From positions 1-12,030 of the forward strand of contig JADFVX010000028.1 of assembly GCA_015222755.1 (NCBI GenBank): a DNA stretch of 12,030 bases, in the 5' to 3' direction. The notes below the pieces were generated by a model. It did not search any database. It worked only from the letters and a program-made list of their open reading frames with translations, and had not been told where the DNA came from. Source of the DNA: Pseudomonadota bacterium. GTDB taxonomy: Bacteria; Desulfobacterota; JADFVX01. Positions 6,903 to 12,030 of this stretch are shown here, one piece after another; position 1 is the first letter of the stretch, and each line of letters opens with the position of its first letter. A program made the translations under genes and the position numbers.

Positions 6903-7962
6903 TATTATTGCTGTTATTTGTGTTAATTGTATCATTATATTTTTTTATTTTAAGAAGGATTTCGTCAGCCAAGAGCTTATGGCCTTTCTCTTTCAAATGG
7001 ATCAAATCATTCCTGAAATATTTATGCCAAGGGTCTTTTGGATTTTTGAATACTTCAAGTGCATCAACAATAATTACTTTTTTTGTTTTTGAAATATCGA
7101 TTAATACATCTGCATAGTTTTCATGCGTTTCCGGGATTTTCATAATTTCTTTATCATTCATATGATAGAACTTTTTAAAAAAATCAAAAACCCATAAAGG
7201 CATCTTCCCTTTTTGAAACCCCGAGGGTGCAGTAATCAATATGGGAGTAATGTTTCTCTCGGTCAAAACAGCAACAATTTCTGAAATGTTTTTTCTGTAA
7301 GCCGCAATAGGAACTCTAACATTTTTCTCTTTTTTTATTTTATGGATAGATAGTTTGATAAGGTTAATAAATTTTAAACCGGACTCTAATGAACTGTGGA
7401 ACTTATCTGAAAAGCCGGAAGGTACGGTCCAATGATCATTCCACCCGAAATATATACAGACGTAATCAGGATCATATTTAAGAAGAGATGTTAAGTTTTT
7501 TCTCCCTTGATAGCTTGTATAACCTGGAACAGAAGCATTGATTATTTCATATTCATTTACCTTGTCTTGTTTTTCAAGAGACTCTTTTAAAAAATCTGCA
7601 TATAGCTTTTTCCCCAAAAAAGAACAAGAGTCCCCTAATATAACAATTCTCTTTGTGTTTTTTCTTTTCTCTATGCTGAATTCAACTTTTCCTCGAAATC
7701 CAGCGCTGTTTGTAAAAGAGGTGTTTGGAACAGGCCTCCAAAACAAATCCTTATCCGGTTGAAATAGGCGGATTTTGACAGGCATTCCTTCTTCCAAAAT
7801 TCCGTCTTCATCCCAAAGGGGTATTCCAGTATTGTAACCAAATTGAAGGTAGCCATCTTGTTTTTTACTTGGTTCCCACTTTATTAAATTTAAAATCATT
7901 TCGGACATGAAAACTGCAATCAAAATGGATAAAATTAAAAGGGGTATGTTTTTTTTATTCAT
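6895..7962 (-). CDS. Membrane-anchored SGNH/GDSL-family hydrolase
   Basis: A 355-aa protein with an N-terminal membrane anchor or uncleaved signal (residues 6-27) and an extracytoplasmic SGNH hydrolase domain. The catalytic blocks are visible: GDS at 110-112 (nucleophile Ser112), Gly147 in SVPGYTS (block II), GWND at 173-176 with Asn175 (block III), and DLIH at 319-322 (Asp319, His322; block V). The pre-domain motif LFQPDKDLFWRPVPNTSF then NSAGFRG is common in SGNH proteins found in polysaccharide and membrane glycosylation clusters. It probably removes or transfers an acyl or acetyl group on a glycan or lipid; the substrate is unknown. It lies 138 nt downstream of the glycosyltransferase gene. 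Its DNA is strikingly AT-rich (one 60-nt line at 7141-7200 counts 22% G+C). No strong Shine-Dalgarno precedes the ATG. Confidence 0.87.
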   Translation of the reverse strand: MNKKNIPLLILSILIAVFMSEMILNLIKWEPSKKQDGYLQFGYNTGIPLWDEDGILEEGMPVKIRLFQPDKDLFWRPVPNTSFTNSAGFRGKVEFSIEKRKNTKRIVILGDSCSFLGKKLYADFLKESLEKQDKVNEYEIINASVPGYTSYQGRKNLTSLLKYDPDYVCIYFGWNDHWTVPSGFSDKFHSSLESGLKFINLIKLSIHKIKKEKNVRVPIAAYRKNISEIVAVLTERNITPILITAPSGFQKGKMPLWVFDFFKKFYHMNDKEIMKIPETHENYADVLIDISKTKKVIIVDALEVFKNPKDPWHKYFRNDLIHLKEKGHKLLADEILLKIKKYNDTINTNNSNNIL

Positions 7963-8050
7963 AATGTGGATTTATATTGATGTTTAAAAGTTAAGGATTT
8001 AAAAAAGACTTTGTGCGGCAATTTATACTTAAAGCAGACCAATATCAAAT

Positions 8051-8079
8051 ATAATAGGTTCTCTTATGTCTCAGCGCAA
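8051..8079 (-). promoter_or_regulatory. Weak candidate promoter before the SGNH hydrolase gene
   Basis: On the - strand TTGCGC (8074-8079), a 17-nt spacer and TATTAT (8051-8056) lie in the 138-nt gap between the two cassette genes. The -10 is good and the -35 is poor, so the gene may instead be read only from upstream. Confidence 0.25.
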
Positions 8080-8100
8080 TCTAGTAATTATTTTGACGCT

Positions 8101-10071
8101 TTATAAACCCCTATTAACAACATTCAAGAGTCTTGCAGCCTCCGGGTGGTTCTTTTCAATTTGTAGTAACTTCATTAAAGACATTTTTGCTTCCGGAAAT
8201 TCTCCCAGCTTTATTTGTGCCTTAGCCAACACCAGCAAAACAACAGCATTATCAGGATTTAATCGATTGGATTTTTTTAGGAGTCCGGCAACCTTAAGGT
8301 AGTTTTCTTTATTAAAATAAATTGAAGCCAGGTTGTTTATGGCTTTTTCAAAATCCGGATCTATTTCAATTGCAGTATTAAACTCTCTTTCCGCTTTTTC
8401 ATTTTCTCCAAGTTTCAGATAGGCCTTCCCCAGGTTGAAGTGTAGCATTAATTCGCCAGAGCTTAATTCAATAGATCTCTCCCAGAATTCAGCAGCTTTC
8501 CTGTAGTTGCCATCATTGTAATATGTTATGGCTAGATTATTAGATGACTTTAAAAAAGCTGGATCTACAGCGATAGATTTCTTATATTCCTTGATGGCAT
8601 CAGGTATATTCCCCACTTTCTCGTAGGCCAGGCCAAAGTTGAAATGGGATAATGCATCAGAATTTTCAGAATTAACCTCGTCAAGATGGGTAAAAAGGTA
8701 AGAAACAATAAACAATACGCAAAAGGTTGCAACATAAAACCAGCGCTTCAAGCTATAGTCACGAACTACCCTTATCAATGCATAGCTTGCAAAAAGCATA
8801 AAAAAGGGAACTATTGGGAGCCTGTACCTTGAAAATATATAAAACATTACGACAGAAAGGAAATTTGCAGCTGCCAGAAAATATAAAAGAGAAAATCGCT
8901 TAGATTCGCGAACAGATAAACAAATGCCCACAATCGCAAGAGGGCATATGAAACCGAAAGAAACAAGCGGAAGGTCTAAAATTGAAGAGTAACGCCTGTA
9001 AAAGTAGTAGTCTTCCGCATCAGGGCTTTCATATGCATTAAAAAACAGTTTGAACTTTTTCCACATCAACTTCAGATAATCCACCTTGTTGTGCATCATG
9101 TGGGTAAGCGCTTTTTTATACCAGAAGGCAGATATTTCTGATGGGACCAGCTTTCTCCCCGATTCTTCCTCTGCAAGTTGCCTGGCATCAATCCCTTCAT
9201 AAGGTGGAGTCTGCCGGTGCTTTATCAGTGGCGTATAAAAACCTGTTGCATTTGGCCCATTCCCTATATAAAAGTTTGTTCCACCTTGTGAGGTGGCAAT
9301 TACAAAATCACCACCAACAGCATAATTTCTTACTATGGAGGGAGTCAGTGCCAGGATGATTCCCAGGACGAGCAATCCACCATTGATTAGAATCTTTTTC
9401 TCATGCTTGTTTCTATGGAAGCAAAGAAGCCAGACAAACATAAATAAAATTACAAGTATCGTATTCTCTCTGCACAAAACCATGGTCCCGACAATAAGTC
9501 CCGAGATAAAAAACAATATCCTTCTATTGCTAAAAACACTCCAGGATATGGTCAGTAAGAATAAGGCTTCCAGAAAAAGATACAGGGTGGGCTTTAAATG
9601 CATTGGTGAGTAAAATATGTAAACTCCATAGAATGTGGTAAAAAAAGCCATAATGACCCCAGCCTTATTACCAAACCATAGTTTACCTAGAAAATAGAAA
9701 ATGATACATACGAGTGCACTCATAACAACTTGAACAAACCTGACAGCGAAGAGATCTACCCCAAATATTTTATAAACGACAGCGAGGAAATAAGGGTAAA
9801 GAGGGGCTTGATAAAAAATCTCCTTGCCCAGCCAGCCATCACTAAGAATCTCTTTGGCCCAGTTGTTGTAGGACAGAGCATCGACAATTAAAACCTTAAA
9901 GGGGGGAAGTTCCTGAATCTGAAACGTATAAGAAAGTCTTATGGCAAAGGCAACAATAAAAACAATTAGAAGAAACAAAATTTCGTTCCTTCTGCGCAGC
10001 AAGAAATCGAAATTTTGATAAAACTCATTGTCCCGAGGTTCTGTTTGTTCCCTGTCTTGAGTAGAAATCAT
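8101..10071 (-). CDS. GT39-like membrane glycosyltransferase with C-terminal TPR domain
   Basis: A 656-aa polytopic membrane protein. The first membrane segment (31-48) is followed by a loop with IVDALSYNNWAKEIL (62-76). Asp64 is in the place of the catalytic acid of GT39/ArnT/PMT-type enzymes, and YQAPLYPYFLAVVYKIFG (87-104) is the classic GT39 pattern. About ten further hydrophobic segments run to residue 460. The C-terminus (471-640) has five TPR units, with NFGLAYEKVGNIPDAIKEYK the first. The enzyme should move a sugar from a polyprenyl-phosphate donor to a protein or lipid on the outer face of the inner membrane; the acceptor is unknown. The TPRs probably bind a partner or the acceptor. 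The ATG at 10071 has only a poorly spaced AGG before it, so the exact start is less certain. It pairs with the downstream SGNH hydrolase. Confidence 0.88.
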   Translation of the reverse strand: MISTQDREQTEPRDNEFYQNFDFLLRRRNEILFLLIVFIVAFAIRLSYTFQIQELPPFKVLIVDALSYNNWAKEILSDGWLGKEIFYQAPLYPYFLAVVYKIFGVDLFAVRFVQVVMSALVCIIFYFLGKLWFGNKAGVIMAFFTTFYGVYIFYSPMHLKPTLYLFLEALFLLTISWSVFSNRRILFFISGLIVGTMVLCRENTILVILFMFVWLLCFHRNKHEKKILINGGLLVLGIILALTPSIVRNYAVGGDFVIATSQGGTNFYIGNGPNATGFYTPLIKHRQTPPYEGIDARQLAEEESGRKLVPSEISAFWYKKALTHMMHNKVDYLKLMWKKFKLFFNAYESPDAEDYYFYRRYSSILDLPLVSFGFICPLAIVGICLSVRESKRFSLLYFLAAANFLSVVMFYIFSRYRLPIVPFFMLFASYALIRVVRDYSLKRWFYVATFCVLFIVSYLFTHLDEVNSENSDALSHFNFGLAYEKVGNIPDAIKEYKKSIAVDPAFLKSSNNLAITYYNDGNYRKAAEFWERSIELSSGELMLHFNLGKAYLKLGENEKAEREFNTAIEIDPDFEKAINNLASIYFNKENYLKVAGLLKKSNRLNPDNAVVLLVLAKAQIKLGEFPEAKMSLMKLLQIEKNHPEAARLLNVVNRGL

Positions 10072-10083
10072 CCTGTTAATAAC

Positions 10084-10104
10084 ACTTACTTAGTTTCTAT
10101 AAAA
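10084..10104. repeat. Direct repeat, copy B (right edge of the AT-rich cassette)
   Basis: ACTTACT followed by TAGTTTCTATAAAA. It matches the copy at 6883-6902 with one extra T. It lies between the glycosyltransferase start and the cytochrome c terminator and supplies the T-run of that terminator. Confidence 0.65.
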
Positions 10105-10137
10105 AGCTGCCTGAAGTAAGTCTGTGCTTACTTCAGG
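10100..10137 (-). terminator. Intrinsic terminator of the cytochrome c gene
   Basis: On the - strand CCTGAAGTAAG, a 6-nt loop (CACAGA) and CTTACTTCAGG form a perfect 11-bp stem (10110-10120 with 10127-10137), followed by CAGC and a T-run at 10101-10105. The cytochrome stop codon TAA lies inside the first arm, so the hairpin starts within the coding region. Confidence 0.9.
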
Positions 10138-10586
10138 GATTCCAGGTAGTCCAGTATCTTCTGTGCATCTTCGTCGGCAGCTCCATAGAACTTCATCTTT
10201 GTTCTTGCCTTAGGGTTACCTGTCAGCTTCCTGACAGCCTCTTCCAGAGTGCCGTATTTTTTATTTATAAGCAGGTCAAGGTTTTCCCTTGTCCACAGCC
10301 ATTTGCCTTCTTTATACTCCCGGGAATATTTATAACCCGGCACAAGCCCTGCTTCACGACCTATTACACCGAAGAGGTTGGGGCCTATCTTGTTTTTAGC
10401 CCCTTTTTTGATTGAATGACATGGGGTGCAATGCCGCATCTGTTTAGGCATCTTCCCAGCCTTTTGAGGCATAGCAGAGACGGTGCCTGTGACCGCCCCT
10501 TTATTTTCCAGAATAACTACAGTCTCCTTCTCACAGGCAAAGATAAAAAGAGGAAAAAATAGAAATGAGACCTTCAAATAGGGCAT
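10128..10586 (-). CDS. Class I cytochrome c, probable lipoprotein
   Basis: A 152-aa protein. The N-terminal hydrophobic segment ends IFAC at residues 15-18, a fair lipobox, so it is probably a lipid-anchored periplasmic protein. The heme c site is CTPCH. GPNLFGVIGREAGLVPGYKYS, the Trp-containing segment and TKMKF (Met as sixth heme ligand) follow the usual order of class I mono-heme cytochromes, and the C-terminal helix is AQKILDYLESLK. A stretch of about 20 residues (NKKYGTLEEAVRKLTGNPKA) before the Met ligand is longer than in the common form. The ATG at 10586 is preferred over an in-frame TTG at 10607 because GGAG (10595-10598 on +) lies 8 nt before it. It should carry electrons in the periplasm; its redox partners are not encoded here. 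It appears to be a single-gene unit. Confidence 0.9.
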   Translation of the reverse strand: MPYLKVSFLFFPLFIFACEKETVVILENKGAVTGTVSAMPQKAGKMPKQMRHCTPCHSIKKGAKNKIGPNLFGVIGREAGLVPGYKYSREYKEGKWLWTRENLDLLINKKYGTLEEAVRKLTGNPKARTKMKFYGAADEDAQKILDYLESLK

Positions 10587-10619
10587 AAGAAACACTCCAA
10601 GATGCAAGATTATACCGTA

Positions 10620-10648
10620 AAAATAAAATAGAAGAAATTATAAGTCAA
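10620..10648 (-). promoter_or_regulatory. Candidate promoter of the cytochrome c gene
   Basis: On the - strand TTGACT (10643-10648), a 17-nt spacer and TATTTT (10620-10625). A perfect TATAAT also occurs nearer the gene (10609-10614), but it has no clear -35 and would leave a leader of only about 16 nt. Confidence 0.4.
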
Positions 10649-10671
10649 GGCTAACAAATCGAAAAAAAGAA

Positions 10672-10687
10672 AAACAAGCACTTGTTT
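10672..10687. promoter_or_regulatory. Inverted repeat upstream of the cytochrome c promoter
   Basis: AAACAAG-CA-CTTGTTT, perfect 7-bp arms with a 2-nt centre, about 24 bp upstream of the candidate -35 box. The size and place would suit a dimeric regulator. The regulator is not known. Confidence 0.35.
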
Positions 10688-11054
10688 CTTTATATACATT
10701 CTCACTGCATGGCAGCTTACAAAATTCCAGAGTCTCGGTCAGATTCCCCTTTCCTAGATCAGGGCAGGGGCCTTGAAAGCGAGCCCTTTGGTATGCCGAA
10801 TCATACCTCTCGCAGCGATTGTTGACTCAAAAAAGCTATGCTGGCTGTGGCAGTGAAGGTGGAGAAATCTAGATGGTTTCATGCCATTACCCCTTAGACA
10901 TGAGTACTATTTTGGATGATATATGTATGGATATAATGTGTTTTATCAAGTGCAACCCGCCTGATATAAGATTTAGCACAATTAAGCCAATCTCACAAAG
11001 ATATCTTGGATTTGTAAGGGGCATAATATCCCCAAAGCCTAGCACAGGTAACTA
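10688..11054. other. Intergenic stretch without a supported gene
   Basis: No reading frame here has a Shine-Dalgarno, a recognised domain or convincing coding character. The best is a 61-codon frame at 10873-11058, which is rejected. Structure seen: a two-part hairpin at 10779-10813, with GCGAG/CTCGC outer and GGTATG/CATACC inner arms, and GGGG-N8-CCCC at 11018-11033. This may be decayed sequence or an unrecognised RNA. Confidence 0.4.
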
Positions 11055-11083
11055 TTGACAATCTGCCATGCTTGGAATAAAAT
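11055..11083 (+). promoter_or_regulatory. Strong sigma-70 promoter of the TPR-repeat gene
   Basis: A perfect TTGACA (11055-11060), an exact 17-nt spacer and TAAAAT (11078-11083). Transcription would begin near 11090, giving a leader of about 270 nt before the GTG at 11363. Confidence 0.7.
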
Positions 11084-11087
11084 TCCA
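11073..11087. promoter_or_regulatory. Palindrome overlapping the -10 box (candidate operator)
   Basis: TGGAAT-AAA-ATTCCA, perfect 6-bp arms that include the whole -10 hexamer. A repressor bound here would block the promoter. No regulator gene is in the window to assign. Confidence 0.45.
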
Positions 11088-11176
11088 CGAAAATTATAAA
11101 GTCTGCGGAGTATTAGTATTTTTGAAGAATCCGCCTGCATATTAATTTAATCGGAGTTGGGCTTCTCAAAAAAGTT

Positions 11177-11196
11177 GGCATAATTTGAATTATGCC
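11177..11196. promoter_or_regulatory. 9-bp palindrome in the leader
   Basis: GGCATAATT-TG-AATTATGCC, a perfect 9-bp inverted repeat with a 2-nt centre and no T-run after it, so it is not a terminator. It could be a DNA operator downstream of the promoter or an RNA stem. The half-site GGCATAAT recurs at 11020-11027. Confidence 0.45.
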
Positions 11197-11252
11197 CTTA
11201 TTAGCACTAATCTTCGACTTGGTCATCTTTAAGGGTTTTGTTCCATGCTGTT

Positions 11253-11268
11253 TCCCCCGGAGGGGGGA
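11253..11268 (+). promoter_or_regulatory. Leader hairpin with GGAG loop
   Basis: TCCCCC-GGAG-GGGGGA gives a 6-bp GC-rich stem that presents GGAG in a tetraloop. It lies in the predicted 5' leader, about 95 nt before the start codon. Confidence 0.45.
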
Positions 11269-11291
11269 CGATATTTACCGCTTCACTGATA

Positions 11292-11336
11292 CGCCTCTAG
11301 TTGAAAGGCTGAAATTTATGCTTTGGAACTGAGGCG
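11292..11336 (+). promoter_or_regulatory. Leader hairpin just upstream of the ribosome binding site
   Basis: CGCCTC-T-AGTT (11292-11302) pairs with AACTGAGGCG (11327-11336): ten base pairs with a single bulged T around a 24-nt loop. It ends 13 nt before AAGGAG, so it could influence ribosome access. Confidence 0.45.
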
Positions 11337-11362
11337 AATCTGTAAGTGCAAGGAGTGTGTTT

Positions 11363-12030
11363 GTGATCAACAGGTTCAGGTGGGGTGTTTGTTGTGTCCT
11401 CATTTTAATTCTACAATTCGTTTTGTCGCCGATTGCTTCAATAGCAGCTGCAGAAATGCAGGTTGGGACTGCTGAACCAAGCTCAGAGAGTCTTAGCAGG
11501 GAAGGGGTCGCTCTTGTAAAAGCCGGAAGTATGGCAGAGGCTGTTTCGAGGTTTAGTGAGGCACTTGAACTGGATCCATCGCACGTAGGTGCAAGGTTCA
11601 ACCTTGCCTTTGCCTATCAGCGAATGGAGAGACTGGAAGAGGCGGAAAGTGAGTACAGGAAGGTACTTGAGATACGAGACCTTACAAAGGCCCATCTTAT
11701 GCTTGGCCTTCTCTATGAGAAAGAGGGCAAATACAGTAATGCTATAAATGAATTTGAGACTGTACTCAAGAAAGAACCTGGTAATAAGGTTGCTTTGACC
11801 GGGCTTGATGATCTGAGGATTAAAGTTACAATAGAAGAAGCTATAGATGACGTTATAGGTGAAGCTGAGTTAGGACAAGCTGCCTGGAAAGAGGCCAAGC
11901 GGATAGAAGCCGAGAGGATAGAAGCTGAGAAGATAGAAGCTGAGAGGATAGAAGCCGAGAGGATAGAAGCCGAGAGGATAGAAGCCGAGAGGATAGAAGC
12001 CGAGAGGATAGAGGCCGAGAGGATAGAGGC
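11363..12030 (+). CDS. Secreted TPR protein with E-A-E-R-I repeat tail (3' end cut by window)
   Basis: 222 codons are visible and the gene runs off the right edge. Start GTG at 11363 has AAGGAG (11350-11355) 7 nt upstream; an in-frame GTG at 11357 is too close to that site. A signal peptide is clear: basic start (INRFRW), hydrophobic core (residues 8-24) and AAA-E cleavage near residue 30. TPR units lie at about 41-73, 74-105 and 107-140 (for example ALELDPSHVGARFNLAFAYQ). From about residue 176 the chain becomes a run of E-A-E-R-I pentapeptides, a long charged helix of the kind that spans the periplasm in TolA- or TonB-like proteins. The domain after the repeat is not visible, so function cannot be assigned. 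A strong promoter and a structured leader precede it. Confidence 0.85.
   Translation, partial: MINRFRWGVCCVLILILQFVLSPIASIAAAEMQVGTAEPSSESLSREGVALVKAGSMAEAVSRFSEALELDPSHVGARFNLAFAYQRMERLEEAESEYRKVLEIRDLTKAHLMLGLLYEKEGKYSNAINEFETVLKKEPGNKVALTGLDDLRIKVTIEEAIDDVIGEAELGQAAWKEAKRIEAERIEAEKIEAERIEAERIEAERIEAERIEAERIEAERIE
11891..12030 (+). repeat. 15-bp in-frame tandem repeat, at least nine units
   Basis: Units of GAAGCCGAGAGGATA begin at 11891 and continue to the window edge. Four successive units (11951-12010) are identical at DNA level; the flanking units differ by one to three bases, mostly silent. Each unit codes E-A-E-R-I, with K for R once (11921-11935) and K for the second E in the first unit. 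Changes in copy number would stay in frame. Confidence 0.95.

Noticed and set aside
10587..10607. TTG at 10607 as the cytochrome c start
   Set aside because: It places the good GGAG site inside the coding region; the ATG at 10586 has that site at proper spacing and leaves a normal lipoprotein signal.
10873..11058. A 61-codon + strand frame in the gene-free stretch
   Set aside because: No Shine-Dalgarno, no recognisable family, and a rare-looking composition. It ends within the good promoter at 11055.
11175..11196. Sigma-54 promoter from TTGGCAT
   Set aside because: The GC doublet expected at -12 with correct spacing is missing; the sequence is better explained by the palindrome.
11891..12030. 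CRISPR array
   Set aside because: Units are 15 bp, contiguous, without spacers and in frame with the coding sequence.

Overview
The window looks like a piece of a Gram-negative chromosome. Signs of this are an RpoH-type sigma factor, secreted or lipid-anchored c-type cytochrome and TPR proteins, and a full MoxR/VWA (Bat-type) operon. Gene content and mixed base composition would fit a Desulfobacterota (deltaproteobacterial) or Nitrospirota-like lineage, but nothing here fixes the taxonomy. The only genes read on the + strand are a probable clpB remnant near 6.8 kb and a truncated gene at the right edge.

Left block (1-6560, all on the - strand, read right to left): rpoH - moxR - DUF58 - BatD-like - batA - batB - batC, closed by a strong intrinsic terminator at 4-37. 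The genes are tightly packed. moxR starts inside the end of rpoH, batA starts inside the end of the BatD-like gene, and batC starts on a GTGA overlap with the batB stop. The expected working unit is a MoxR AAA+ ATPase acting with one cytosolic VWA protein (DUF58), two membrane VWA proteins (BatA, BatB), a membrane-anchored BatD-like protein and a TPR protein (BatC) on the periplasmic side. This kind of system is linked to envelope stress and metal- or chaperone-type remodelling. The odd point is that a heat-shock sigma factor gene heads the operon.

Middle block: 6454-6894 holds the rpoH promoter region, a degenerate short inverted-repeat element and a + strand piece that reads as the C-terminal part of ClpB. 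An AT-rich two-gene unit follows on the - strand: an SGNH/GDSL hydrolase (6895-7962) and, upstream of it, a GT39-like membrane glycosyltransferase fused to C-terminal TPRs (8101-10071). Near-identical 20/21-nt direct repeats lie at its two ends (6883-6902 and 10084-10104), so the unit may have been inserted as a cassette.

Right block: a lipoprotein-like class I cytochrome c gene (10128-10586, - strand) has its own perfect hairpin terminator. After it come about 780 nt without a convincing gene, holding inverted repeats, a very good sigma-70 promoter with an overlapping palindrome (11055-11087) and a roughly 270-nt structured leader. This leader feeds a + strand gene from 11363 to the window edge: a secreted TPR protein that runs into a perfect 15-bp tandem repeat coding for E-A-E-R-I units and is cut off by the edge.
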